Positions 25,401-34,727 of a stretch of 64,000 nt of DNA are shown piece after piece; position 1 is the stretch's first letter; every line of letters starts with the position of its first letter. Both the position numbers and the translations under genes were made by a program. This stretch comes from Burkholderia sp. Bp9143 (GTDB lineage Bacteria; Pseudomonadota; Gammaproteobacteria; Burkholderiales; Burkholderiaceae), in contig NZ_QTPO01000041.1 in NCBI RefSeq assembly GCF_003853645.1, positions 17,157-81,156 of the forward strand, given 5' to 3'. Under the pieces are notes generated by a model. It was not told the origin of the DNA, made no database searches, and worked only from the letters and a program-made list of their open reading frames with translations.

Positions 25401-25420
25401 ACGGCGGCCGTAGCCGCCGT
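25401..25420. terminator. Hairpin downstream of the porin gene
   Basis: ACGGCGGC and GCCGCCGT form a perfect eight-base-pair stem with a CGTA loop, about 75 bases past the porin stop. On the minus strand the following sequence is only moderately T-rich. The rest of the gap 25076-25495 holds nothing supportable; it serves as the transglycosylase upstream region on its left side. Confidence 0.45.
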
Positions 25421-25495
25421 GTCGGCGAAGCCTCGATTCGCAATCCGACACGATCGACCGGCCGCGCAATGCCGTGCGCAGCCGGCCGTCGCCGA

Positions 25496-26656
25496 TCAGA
25501 AGCGGTGCCGCAGGCCGAGGTTGACCATCGTCTGCGAGCTCGTCCCCGCATAGCCGTACGAACCGATCGATGCCTGCGCGGCCATCGACCCGCCGTTGCC
25601 GTCGCCCGTCCGGCCGCTCGCGTGCTGGTATGCGGCGGTCAGGTACACGTCGGTGCGCTTCGACAGCGTGTAGTCCGCGCCGGCCGACACCTGGTGATAG
25701 GTCGCCGACGTATCGCCGCCCGAGCGCGTATAGCTGTAGCCGACGCCGACGAGCAGCGCATTGGTCGCCTGGTAGTTCACGAAGCCTTGCCCGGTGTTGT
25801 AGTGCTCGTTCGAGTTGAACACCGAGCTCGCGTCGCGGCGGTACTGCGCGTTGCTGTAGCCGAGGCCGAACGTGAACGGGCCGGCGACGTACTGGCCCGC
25901 GATGCGGGCGATGCCGATCGAGTGCGCGCTCGCATAGCCGGTGTTGATCGGGCCGTCGAAGGTGCCGTCCGACGAGCTGGTCCAGCCGTTGCGCAGCCCG
26001 TTCGACGCGGGGCTGTTGGTCGCGTGGAAGTAGCCGCCCGCGACGCTGAACGGCCCGTTGTTGTACGACACGGCAGCCGAATACGACTGCGCGGCGCCGG
26101 TGCTGCCGGCAATGCCGCCGAACGAGTACATCGCCGAGAACTGCAGGCCCGAATACACGGCCGACGTGTACTTCACGGCGTTGTCGACACGGAAGCTGTT
26201 GTCGTAGTTGTCGACGTCGCCCGGCGTCGCGAACACGCTGCCAAGATAGTTGTCGGCGGTGATGCCCTGCACGAGGTCGACGAGCGGATCGTACTGGCGG
26301 CCGAACGTGAGCGTGCCGTAGCGATCGCTCGTCAGCCCGACGAATGCCTGCCGGCCGAACAGGCGGCCGCCCTGGCCCTGCCGGCCGCTGCTCGGGTCGA
26401 AACCGTTCTCGAGCTGGAACAGCGCCTTCAGCCCGCCGCCGAGATCCTCGGTGCCTTTCACGCCCCAGCGGCTGCCGGCGAGGTTGCCTGCGCTGCTGTT
26501 GCCGAGCATCCACGCGTTGTCCTTGCCCTGCGCGTGATTCACGTACGTGATCGACGTGTCGATCACGCCATACAGCGTGACGCTCGACTGCGCATGCGCG
26601 GCGGGTATCGCCGCGAACGACGCGAGCGAAATCAGCGAGAGGGTCGTGCGTTTCAT
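25496..26656 (-). CDS. Gram-negative general porin (OmpC-like, betaproteobacterial type)
   Basis: The 386-residue protein follows AAGGAGATGAC and has a clean signal peptide (to AHA-QSS). The mature start SSVTLYGVIDTSITYV, the SRWGVKGTEDLGGGLKALFQLE segment and the C-terminal LGLRHRF with terminal Phe are typical of 16-stranded trimeric porins of Burkholderia. It should let small hydrophilic solutes across the outer membrane. Gram-negative genomes of this group carry many paralogues, so I assign no symbol. It is monocistronic, with a hairpin downstream. Confidence 0.95.
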   Translation of the reverse strand: MKRTTLSLISLASFAAIPAAHAQSSVTLYGVIDTSITYVNHAQGKDNAWMLGNSSAGNLAGSRWGVKGTEDLGGGLKALFQLENGFDPSSGRQGQGGRLFGRQAFVGLTSDRYGTLTFGRQYDPLVDLVQGITADNYLGSVFATPGDVDNYDNSFRVDNAVKYTSAVYSGLQFSAMYSFGGIAGSTGAAQSYSAAVSYNNGPFSVAGGYFHATNSPASNGLRNGWTSSSDGTFDGPINTGYASAHSIGIARIAGQYVAGPFTFGLGYSNAQYRRDASSVFNSNEHYNTGQGFVNYQATNALLVGVGYSYTRSGGDTSATYHQVSAGADYTLSKRTDVYLTAAYQHASGRTGDGNGGSMAAQASIGSYGYAGTSSQTMVNLGLRHRF

Positions 26657-27091
26657 GTCATCTCCTTGCGATTGGCTGGCTTTCTTGAACCGGAATGGCA
26701 GGAGACTACAGAGCCGCCGACGAACGGCAAAAATGGAATTCTCCGATGTGACCTAAAGCAGACAGGTGCGTGCTGCAGCAAGGTCCATTGAGAGATTCGC
26801 ATTATTGAGAATCGTGTATCAATCGATTTGAATTTCGTGGCGGCGCGATTGGCGTATTGCCGGAATCGCGATAATTCCGTGCGAATTTCGGCCGAATTCC
26901 GATGACGGCGCGTTCGTCTTCGATTCATCAATTCATTATTTAACGAATCGAATCGCGTGATGCGGGCCGAGTATGGTATTGCGCGCGTCGCGCGACGACG
27001 AGAGCGGGCGCCCGACGCAGCGGCGATCGGCATGGAGTGCGAGAATGCGGCCTTCGGCCGGCGTGCGTCGTGCCGCTCACAGGGAACCCGC
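26657..27091. other. AT-rich intergenic region between divergent porin and flavin reductase genes
   Basis: These 435 bases are AT-rich between about 26750 and 26960 and have no gene. The base composition fits promoters for the divergent genes, but I cannot identify a convincing -35/-10 pair. Confidence 0.4.
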
Positions 27092-27685
27092 ATGGACAGT
27101 CACATCGCTCCGGTGGAGCTGAACAAAGCCTACCGTCTCCTCAATCACGGCCCGACCGTGCTCGTGTCGGCCCGCCACGACGGCGTCGACAACGTGATGG
27201 CCGCCGCGTGGGCCTGCGCGCTCGATTTCCTGCCGCCGAAGCTGACGGTCGTGCTCGACAAGTCCGCGAAGACGCGCGAGCTCGTCGAGCGTAGCGGCAC
27301 GTTCGTGATCCAGGTGCCGACGGCCGCGCAACTGCAGCTCACGCATGCGGTCGGCAGCCACAGCCTTGCCGAGCGGCCGGACAAGCTGCGCGAGGCGGGC
27401 GTTACGCTGTTCGACGTCGAAGGCCACGACCTGCCGTTCGTCGCCGGCTGCTCCGGTTGGCTCGCGTGCAAGCTGATTCCCGAGCCGCACAACCAGCAGA
27501 CCTACGACCTGTTCATCGGCGAGGTGGTCGGCGCGTGGTCCGACACGCGCGTGTTCCGCGACGGTCACTGGTATTTCGAGTCGGCCGATCCGGCGCTGCG
27601 CAGCCTGCACTACATCGCGGGCGGCAACTTCTATGCGATCGGCGAATCGCTGCAGGTCGATCCGGGCCAGTCGGACCCGCAGTAA
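27092..27685 (+). CDS. Flavin reductase (FMN-binding split-barrel) family protein
   Basis: ATG 27092 after AGGGAACC gives 197 residues. The split-barrel motifs are GPTVLVSARHDGVDNVMAAAW near the start, LTVVLDKSAKTRELVE, GTFVIQVPTAA, and a conserved C-terminal GNFYAIGE. Members bind FMN and reduce flavins or act as small flavoprotein reductases with an oxygenase elsewhere. An in-frame upstream start at 26957 adds only low-complexity sequence. No oxygenase partner is adjacent. Confidence 0.85.
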   Translation: MDSHIAPVELNKAYRLLNHGPTVLVSARHDGVDNVMAAAWACALDFLPPKLTVVLDKSAKTRELVERSGTFVIQVPTAAQLQLTHAVGSHSLAERPDKLREAGVTLFDVEGHDLPFVAGCSGWLACKLIPEPHNQQTYDLFIGEVVGAWSDTRVFRDGHWYFESADPALRSLHYIAGGNFYAIGESLQVDPGQSDPQ

Positions 27686-27732
27686 GCATCAGGCATTCGG
27701 CCGGTTGCCGGCCGTCATCCCGGGCGCGCGGT

Positions 27733-28629
27733 TCACGCGCGCTTGTTCAATTCCGCCAGCATCACGTCGGCGAACGCCTGCGCGACGCGCGACAGCGTGC
27801 GCCCGCGCTTCGCGACGAGCGCGATCGGCCGCACGAACGCAGGGTCGTCGATCGGCTTCGCGACGAGGTCGGGCTCGGCGCGCACCTCGCGCGCGGTCGC
27901 CGGCAGGATCGTCACGCCGAGGCCGCCGCGGACCATCGCGACGGCCGTCATCATGTAGGTCGGTTCGCACGCGATGTCGGGCGTGCAGCCGGCTGCTTCG
28001 AGCGCGGCATCGACGACGCAGCGCACGCTCGTGCCCTGCGCGGTCAGCACGAGCGGCACGGCGGCGACGTCCGCGGTGCGCACGCGCCGCTTGCGCGCGA
28101 GCGGATGATCCTTCGGGCACACGGCGACGAGCCGGTCGGCGCCTGCATACAGCACGTCCAGCGACGCGTCGAACGTATCGCCGCCGGTCAGGCCGAGATC
28201 GGCTTCCTCGTTGCGCACCAGCGCGGTGACGAGGCTCGCGACGCCGTCGCGAATGTCGAAGCCCGCGCGCGGCACGTCGCGCCGGAACGACTGGATCAGC
28301 TCCGGCAGCAGGCTCGACGCGAAGGTCGGCAGGCACGCGAGCCGCACCGTGCCGCTCGCGCCTTCGCCGAGCGCACGCGCATCGCGCAGCACGCGCTCCA
28401 TGTCGTCGAGCGAGCGCTGCAGCAGCGGCAGCAGTTCGCGTCCGGTCTGCGTGAGCGCGACGCTGCGGCTGTTGCGGTCGAACAGCCGCGCGCCGACGAT
28501 GTTCTCGAGCCGCCGGATCTGCACGGTCAGCGCCGGCTGCGACAGGTGCAGCCGCGCGGCCGCGCGCGTGAAGTTGCCGGCCTGCGCGACGGTGACGAAC
28601 GCGCGGATGTCGCGAAGGTTCAGATCCAT
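27733..28629 (-). CDS. LysR-type transcriptional regulator
   Basis: The 298-residue protein has the N-terminal LysR helix-turn-helix (FTRAAARLHLSQPALTVQIRR) and a periplasmic-binding-like effector domain (about 90-290). It is divergent from the CitMHS-AtuA operon with a 97-base gap, the standard arrangement for a LysR regulator controlling its neighbour. It probably activates the transporter and catabolic genes when an organic acid is present. The effector is unknown. Confidence 0.93.
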   Translation of the reverse strand: MDLNLRDIRAFVTVAQAGNFTRAAARLHLSQPALTVQIRRLENIVGARLFDRNSRSVALTQTGRELLPLLQRSLDDMERVLRDARALGEGASGTVRLACLPTFASSLLPELIQSFRRDVPRAGFDIRDGVASLVTALVRNEEADLGLTGGDTFDASLDVLYAGADRLVAVCPKDHPLARKRRVRTADVAAVPLVLTAQGTSVRCVVDAALEAAGCTPDIACEPTYMMTAVAMVRGGLGVTILPATAREVRAEPDLVAKPIDDPAFVRPIALVAKRGRTLSRVAQAFADVMLAELNKRA

Positions 28630-28640
28630 AACGGTTCGTG

Positions 28641-28656
28641 ATTGCTGCGATCAAAT
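28641..28656. promoter_or_regulatory. Candidate LysR operator
   Basis: ATTGCTGCGATCAAAT has an ATTG...CAAAT interrupted dyad of the T-N11-A type. It lies 12 bases from the LysR start in the divergent gap 28630-28726. Confidence 0.35.
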
Positions 28657-28726
28657 CATTTCAATTGTGCTATCGCTGCGCCGACCTTACGCTCGTCTCC
28701 AACAAAAGACAAGGTAGGAGACACGG

Positions 28727-30025
28727 ATGCTGCCGTTACTTGGGCTGGGCACGATCGTCGTGCTGCTGGCCGCGATTCTGTCGAAGCGCATGTCGCCGCT
28801 CGTCGCGCTGATCATCGTGCCGATCGCGGCATCGCTGATCGGCGGCTTCGGGCTGCATACCAGCAAATTCGTGGTCGACGGGCTGAAGGGTCTCGCGCCC
28901 GTGGTCGGAATGTTCGTGTTCGCGATTCTCTATTTCGGGACGATCACCGACGCCGGCACGCTCGACCCGATCATCGACCGCATCCTGCGCGCGGTCGGCA
29001 CGCGGCCCACGCGGATCGTGATGGGCACGACGCTGCTCGCGCTGCTGATCCACCTCGATGGCTCGGGCGCGGTCTGCTTTCTCGTGACGATACCCGCGGT
29101 GCTGCCGCTGTACGACCGGCTGAAGATGGACCGGCGCGTGCTGGCCGCCGCGGTGTCGATGGCCGCGGGGATCAACTTCCTGCCGTGGACGGGGCCGATG
29201 ATCCGCGCGTCGGCATCGCTGCACCTGCCGGTGTCGGCGCTGTTCAATCCGCTGATTCCGGTGCAGGCGATCGGGCTCGCGTTCGTGTTCGGCGTCGCGT
29301 ACTGGCTCGGGCGGCGCGAGGAGAAGCGGCTCGGCCTGTCGCGCGACGATGGGTCGATTCCGCTGCCGAAGCGCGAGCTGACGGCCGACGAGCAGGCGCT
29401 GCGCCGGCCGCACCTGTTCTGGTTCAACCTGGTACTGACGCTCGTCGTGCTCGGCACGATGGTCGTGATGGGCGAGAAGATCCCGCCCGCGATCATGTTC
29501 ATGGTCGGGCTGTGCGTCGCGCTGATGGTGAACTACCCGGACGTCGACATGCAGAGGAAGCGCATCGACGCGCATGCGCGCGCGGCGCTGATGATGGCCG
29601 GCATCCTGCTCGCGGCCGGCGTGTTCACCGGGATCATGCAGGGCAGCGGGATGCTGAAGGCGATGGCGCAGGCGGCGGTCGGCTTCGTGCCGCCGTCGAT
29701 GGCCGGCCACATTCCGGTCGCGCTCGGCCTTGCATCGATGCCGCTCAGCATGCTGTTCGATCCCGATTCGTTCTACTTCGGCGTGCTGCCGGTGATCGCG
29801 GAAGTGGCCGGCCAGCTCGGCGTGCCGGCCGTGCACGTGGGGCAGGCCGCGCTGCTCGGCCAGATGACGACCGGGTTTCCGGTCAGCCCGCTGACGCCCG
29901 CGACGTTCCTCGTCGTCGGCCTGTGCGGCATCGAGCTGGCCGAGCACCAGAAATTCACGTTCCCGCTGTTGTTCGGCGCCTCGATCGTGATGACGATCGC
30001 GTGCGTCGTGCTGGGCGTTTTTTGA
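28727..30025 (+). CDS. CitMHS-family citrate/organic acid transporter
   Basis: ATG 28727 follows AGGTAGGAG. The 432-residue protein has about eleven hydrophobic segments and CitMHS-type motifs: IHLDGSGAVCFLVTIPAVLP, MAAGINFLPWTGP, LFDPDSFYFG, and TGFPVSPLTPATFLVVGL. The family imports citrate-metal complexes or related di- and tricarboxylates by proton symport. It is the first gene of an operon with the AtuA-type pair and is divergent from the LysR gene. Confidence 0.9.
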   Translation: MLPLLGLGTIVVLLAAILSKRMSPLVALIIVPIAASLIGGFGLHTSKFVVDGLKGLAPVVGMFVFAILYFGTITDAGTLDPIIDRILRAVGTRPTRIVMGTTLLALLIHLDGSGAVCFLVTIPAVLPLYDRLKMDRRVLAAAVSMAAGINFLPWTGPMIRASASLHLPVSALFNPLIPVQAIGLAFVFGVAYWLGRREEKRLGLSRDDGSIPLPKRELTADEQALRRPHLFWFNLVLTLVVLGTMVVMGEKIPPAIMFMVGLCVALMVNYPDVDMQRKRIDAHARAALMMAGILLAAGVFTGIMQGSGMLKAMAQAAVGFVPPSMAGHIPVALGLASMPLSMLFDPDSFYFGVLPVIAEVAGQLGVPAVHVGQAALLGQMTTGFPVSPLTPATFLVVGLCGIELAEHQKFTFPLLFGASIVMTIACVVLGVF

Positions 30026-30062
30026 TTCTTCCCCGGCGCGCGCGCCGGATGACGGTACCGAC

Positions 30063-31424
30063 ATGACAGCAAAGCCACCACACGAACGGCGCGTGCGCAT
30101 CGGCGCGGGCGCCGGCTACTCGGGCGACCGGATCGAGCCCGCGGTCGAACTGGCCGAACACGGGCAGCTCGACTATCTCGTCTTCGAATGTCTGGCCGAG
30201 CGCACGATCGCGATCGCGCAGCAGGCACGGCGCAAGGATCCGTCGCTCGGCTACGATCCGCTGCTCGATGCGCGCATGCACGCCGTGCTGCCGGTGGCGG
30301 CCGGCAAGCGCGTGCGGATCGTATCGAACATGGGCGCCGCGAACCCGCGCGCGGCCGCGCGGCGCACCGTGCAGATCGCGCGGTCGCTCGGCCTCGCGGG
30401 GCTGAAGGTCGCGGCGGTCGAAGGCGACGACGTGCTCGACGTCGTGCTGCGCGGTGCGTTCCGCTTCGAGGAGTCGGGCGACGAAGTCGCCGCGTATCGC
30501 GACCGCATCGTGTCCGCGAACGCGTATCTCGGCGCCGCGCCGATCGTCGACGCGCTCGCGGCCGGCGCGGACGTCGTGTTGACCGGGCGCGTCGCCGATC
30601 CGTCGCTGTTCGCCGCGCCGCTGATTCATGCGTTCGGCTGGCGGATGGATGACTGGGACACGCTTGGGGCTGCGACGGTCGTCGGCCATCTGCTCGAATG
30701 CGCGGGGCAGGTGACGGGCGGCTATTTCGCCGACCCCGGCTACAAGGACGTGCCGAATCTCGCGCGGCTCGGATTCCCGATCGGCGAGGTCGCGGCCGAC
30801 GGTTCGGTCGTGATCACCAAGGTGCCGCACGCGGGCGGTCGCGTGAGCGCGGCGACCTGCAAGGAACAGCTGCTGTACGAGATTCACGATCCGGCGCGCT
30901 ATCTGCAGCCCGACGTCGTCGCGGATTTCACGCGCGTCGCTGTGGCGGAGGAGGCACCGGATCGTGTGCGCGTGACGGGCGGGCGCGGCAGCGCGCGCAC
31001 CGAGACGCTGAAGGTGTCGGTCGCGTACGTCGACGGCCATATCGGCGAAGGACAGATCTCGTATGGCGGGCCGGGTGCGCTGGCGCGTGCACGGCTCGCG
31101 CTCGAGATCGTCCGCGAGCGCCTCGCGCTGACGGGCGTGGCCGCGACCGAACTGCGCTTCGATTTGATCGGCGTCGATTCGCTTTACGGCGACGCGACGC
31201 CTGCCACGTGCGGCGAGCCGGCCGAAGTCCGCGTGCGGGTGGCCGGCCGTGCGGCGAGCGCCGCCGAGGCCGCGCGCATCGGCAACGAAGTCGAGACGCT
31301 GTATACGAACGGGCCGGCCGGCGGCGGCGGCGCGTTCAAGTCGACGCGCGAGGTGATCGCGGTGCAGTCGGTGCTGCTGCCGCGCGCGGCCGTGACGCCG
31401 TCGTTTTCCTTCGTGGAGGCCTGA
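30063..31424 (+). CDS. AtuA-type (DUF1446) protein, large part
   Basis: The 453-residue cytosolic protein begins at ATG 30063. It carries DUF1446/AtuA signatures: RIGAGAGYSGDRIEPAVELAE, YLVFECLAERTIA, VSNMGAANPRAA, DVVLTGRVADPSLF and ALYTNGPAGGGG-like ETLYTNGPAGGGGA near the end. AtuA takes part in acyclic terpene (citronellol) use in Pseudomonas, but many relatives sit beside CitMHS carriers and probably handle hydroxy-acid substrates. Its stop overlaps the next ATG. Confidence 0.87.
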   Translation: MTAKPPHERRVRIGAGAGYSGDRIEPAVELAEHGQLDYLVFECLAERTIAIAQQARRKDPSLGYDPLLDARMHAVLPVAAGKRVRIVSNMGAANPRAAARRTVQIARSLGLAGLKVAAVEGDDVLDVVLRGAFRFEESGDEVAAYRDRIVSANAYLGAAPIVDALAAGADVVLTGRVADPSLFAAPLIHAFGWRMDDWDTLGAATVVGHLLECAGQVTGGYFADPGYKDVPNLARLGFPIGEVAADGSVVITKVPHAGGRVSAATCKEQLLYEIHDPARYLQPDVVADFTRVAVAEEAPDRVRVTGGRGSARTETLKVSVAYVDGHIGEGQISYGGPGALARARLALEIVRERLALTGVAATELRFDLIGVDSLYGDATPATCGEPAEVRVRVAGRAASAAEAARIGNEVETLYTNGPAGGGGAFKSTREVIAVQSVLLPRAAVTPSFSFVEA

Positions 31425-31735
31425 TGCAACTGCGTGAACTGGCGCATGCGCGCACCGGCGACAAGGGCAATACGCTGAACGTGTCGGTCATCTGCCGCGA
31501 TCCGCGTCACTATGAACACGTGCGCGCGCATCTCGATGCGCCGGCGGTGAAGGCGTGGCTCGCGGGCATCGTGCACGGCGACGTCGTGCGCTACGAGCTG
31601 CCGGCGCTTGCCGCGTTCAACTTCGTGCTGCGCGATGCGCTCGGCGGCGGTGTCACGCGTTCGCTTGCGCTCGACGCGCACGGCAAGTCGGTCAGCTCGG
31701 CGTTGCTGGCGATCGAGGTGCCGGAGCCGGCGTGA
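31424..31735 (+). CDS. AtuA C-terminal-like companion protein
   Basis: ATG 31424 overlaps the preceding TGA by four bases (ATGA). The 103-residue protein (LRELAHARTGDKGNTLNVS start, FNFVLRDALGGGVTRSL) corresponds to the C-terminal domain that is fused to AtuA in other bacteria. Tight coupling suggests the two chains form one enzyme. No biotin carboxylase or acyl-CoA genes accompany them, unlike the full atu pathway. Confidence 0.82.
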   Translation: MQLRELAHARTGDKGNTLNVSVICRDPRHYEHVRAHLDAPAVKAWLAGIVHGDVVRYELPALAAFNFVLRDALGGGVTRSLALDAHGKSVSSALLAIEVPEPA

Positions 31736-31868
31736 CGAATGATGTTGCCGCCTGGGGGGCAGCTGAAACAATAACGTCTGCTGTGCGATCCAAAACCCGT
31801 GACACGCTCCTTTCAATCCGGGGCGTGGATTGTCGGAGTGTCAGGCATCGGCAAAAAATCGCATCCGC

Positions 31869-32333
31869 CTAGTTGAAAAATGGAATTCGCGCTCTTGCCC
31901 AGTCAATCACGGTAGGTGGCATGGTGATTGTGTAGTCGGCTTGCTTCTCATCATCTTGATAAGTAATGCTATCGGGCCCTGTTCTGAGCGGTTCGTGGCC
32001 CGGTTGCCCATCCCAAAATACTTTGTAGTATCTCTTGGCCAAAATTTCACCTTGCGCATCGGTGACAGTCAATTGCACCGAGTCCATGCCATCGCCAAAG
32101 AGGTGGCTATTGTTGATGCCGCTGCCACAGATGTTTATTGTGTATTTCTTGCCGTTGAATTCTTTGATTCCGCCATTTAGCTTGTTGTTATAGTTGTGGT
32201 GTTGGCAGTCGGTGTAATCATGGTTGCCCTGTAAGAAAAAGATGCTGCCTCCAACGAGCGATAAAAATATCAGTGTGCTGGCGATGAAAGCGGCTCGGTG
32301 GGTTATTTTTACATGGGTTCTGGCGGGCGGCAT
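31869..32333 (-). CDS. Hypothetical membrane-anchored protein downstream of the DUF6402-like gene
   Basis: The 154-residue frame begins at ATG 32333, overlapping the end of the DUF6402-like gene by 25 bases. One hydrophobic segment (AAFIASTLIFLSLVGGSIFFL, given here in part) is followed by a polar domain with paired Cys and Asn/Gly-rich sequence (YTDCQHHNYNNKL) and PYYK-like strands. The layout is a short cytoplasmic tail, one membrane helix and a periplasmic domain. Codon use and base composition are much lower in GC than core genes. An immunity or accessory protein for the upstream gene is possible but unproven. Confidence 0.6.
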   Translation of the reverse strand: MPPARTHVKITHRAAFIASTLIFLSLVGGSIFFLQGNHDYTDCQHHNYNNKLNGGIKEFNGKKYTINICGSGINNSHLFGDGMDSVQLTVTDAQGEILAKRYYKVFWDGQPGHEPLRTGPDSITYQDDEKQADYTITMPPTVIDWARARIPFFN

Positions 32334-33589
32334 ATCGTTTCCAGTTTGATTTGAATGGGTTTGTTGAGTTTCAGGAGCTGTGGCTTGCTGTAGATCATGA
32401 AGTCGCCGCCGCTATTGTGCAGCTCCCGCCATTCGTTGTAATTTTTATTATACACGGGGTAGTAGACGTTTTTGATCAGGAGCTTTCTGACCCCGGGGCG
32501 CTTGTCAACAGGCTTGTCGAACGGATCTCCCGGCAAATAGTGCCAATTGATCGTTGTTTCCGTGATCGAGGAATTTCCCATCCGAGTGTGAAGCTTGTTC
32601 CCGTCGATTGTATCGCTGATGGCTGCGCGATACGAAAGAATCATGTCTTTTTTATTCCAGTGTCCAAGATATTGACTGTTTCCGTCGCCTTTGTCATTGA
32701 AGGAGTAGTTATCCTTCACGTAGACGTGGATGTGGGTGATTGTGGCGACGGAATCAATGCAATATGTTTTTGTTCTTTCTGTTTTGTTATATCGAAAGTA
32801 TTTTTCGGTGGTAACTCTTACTCGTCCAATGGCAGCATACAGATTGAAATTTCCAAGTGCTGCCGTTAGGTCGGTTAGAAGCAGTCCATCTAGTGTGGCG
32901 CTTGTCGGAATATTTTGAAACTGGAACTGCTAGTCAATGTGGAAGTGCCTTTCATTGTTGATGGAAGGAGTGGTGTCGAAGGAGAAGTCTGCCAGGCCAT
33001 TATCGACAAAAGCGGTCTGCACTTGCCTGGAGATTTTTCTTTTTGCTTCCCTGGTTGCGCCCGGTGAATAGATATTTTGAGAAATCAGCTCATTATATTT
33101 CTTTCGAACACTTCCGAATTTCAATGCCCATTTGAGGGAAGTCGTTGTGTTGTCAATCGGCTGTTCGGAGTTGGGGTCGTCGTTATAGATGTGCTTGGGA
33201 CTCGCAAACCACTTTCTTGCAATTTTCGCGGCGACAGGCCAGCCGATCTTGTCCATTGCTACCGGAACATCCTGCAAATCAAACTCGGGAATCTTGTCAT
33301 GATCTTCTGCGTCTATATCCTTTGGTTGCGCGGATGGCTTGGGAGATGCTTTGGGTTGAGCAGCAAGCAGCTTCTGGAATGCAGTTTCTGCCTCGATCTG
33401 CTCAGTAGTTGGCTTGGGAGGCGACGGTGGCGGAGCTTCACCTGGCGCAAGCCTCGCATATAAAATGGGTTGCAGTGTATTGATCGGCACACATCCTCGC
33501 GATCCCATGCTGACTTTCCATGTCGAGGCCGTAAAGGGTAGCAACGAAGGATTCATCTGGTAGTAAGGCCGTCTTTTTACCTTTGACAT
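32309..33589 (-). pseudogene. DUF6402-like gene interrupted by an in-frame amber codon
   Basis: A 219-residue frame (from ATG 33589) and a downstream frame ending at 32309 are in the same register. I translated the bases between them codon by codon: the only stop is TAG at 32930-32932. The restored product would be about 425 residues with a Pro-rich region (residues 50-80), GWPVAAKIARKWF, then YLGHWNKKDMILSYRAAISD, WHYLPGDPFDKPVD and NEWRELHNSGGDFMIYSKP, which I associate with DUF6402 proteins found near type VI genes. A short overlapping frame (33438-33704) starts further upstream. Read-through, recent mutation or sequencing error are the alternatives. Confidence 0.75.
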
Positions 33590-34297
33590 GTTTTTCTGGA
33601 AACCTGCTAACTGTATATTTTTTGAAGTAATTCGCTATCCAAGTAAGGATGCTCTCGAGCGGAGTCCAGTCTAATGTCAATTTGGTCGGCACGATTCGCC
33701 ACACTTTGAGAGTGCAGCTTTGAGGGAGGGGGGGAAGTGACGCGCAGGTTTTATAGATGACGTGAGGTGCTGGCGTTTGGCGATGAGATGATTGAAATTT
33801 TCTGGTGATTTGAAGGCGGCTGGAAACGTTACATTGTGTTAATTAAATTTAGATGGGATGCGAGAATGGACTTGCCGCGATCGGAGAAATAACCCAGCTC
33901 AAAAGTAGAGAAATTCGGCGTGACGTGTCCCAGAGGACACGAAAGCCATATGATGAAGGCGCGCCGCACGGCACGGACGAACTCGACGAGCTGCTCGTCG
34001 ATCAGTCGAAGCGAGCGCGATGTATGCGGCATCGAGCGAGCGGCTGCGACGATCATTGCTGCGGCGCATGAGCAGTCCGGGCAGATAGGCGACGAGCACG
34101 CTTTCAGCGCGGGCGACGGTTACAAGAAATACGTCGATGGTGGAAAGCGGATCGACGGAGAATGGCGGTCGACCGTGAGTCTTGAGCTCGGCGATGCAGG
34201 CTCGCCGCTCGACCGCGTTGTCAGGTGCCGATGCCGAGGCTGGCTCGCCAAAGCCCCGATTGCCGGGGAGCGAGGATAGTAGCGGGGCGGGTAGGCG

Positions 34298-34457
34298 CTA
34301 TGGAATCAGCAATTCGCGGCCTCCATCCGCGTGCTCGATGTGTTCGCCCGCGATGTGCAGGCGCTGATCCGCGCGATAGTCGTAGTCTGCGCGCGACGTG
34401 GCGCAGCGTGTCACCGTCGCGACCGGCGAACTAGACGATGTCGAGCTTCCGTTTCAT
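34298..34457 (-). pseudogene. Decayed gene remnant
   Basis: From ATG 34457 the frame reads MKRKLDIV, then TAG, then FAGRDGDTLRHVARR. A one-base frameshift later it continues DYDYRADQRLHIAGEH and ELLIP to a stop at 34298. The fragments read as one ancestral C-terminal protein segment. No family is recognised. The surrounding gap 33705-34727 otherwise shows only AT-rich or scrambled sequence and no supportable intact gene. Confidence 0.35.
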
Positions 34458-34727
34458 GGGCGGGTTCGGCGACAAGGATCCGTGTCGGTGGCGCCGGAAG
34501 GGTGGTGGGTGAAGAGGCGCCAGTATGCGCCCCGGAGCGGCGGGTTCCCATCCCGCCGGGCGCGCTAACTCGGGTGGTGATCCGCACGGCCGCGACCAGG
34601 GCATTCCATTTTTTTTTGAATGGTCTGACCAGTCGAACCTCAAGTTGCATCGCCACCGGTCGTTAATCCCGTTTGCGTACTCATTTGACTGTTCGATAAC
34701 AACGCGCAACCGGAGATCGCCGTCATC

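Noticed and set aside
34331..34666. Plus-strand ORFs in the gap before the chemoreceptor
   Set aside because: Biased Arg/Ser/Pro composition, no ribosome sites, and coding-like signal is instead on the minus strand as a decayed remnant.
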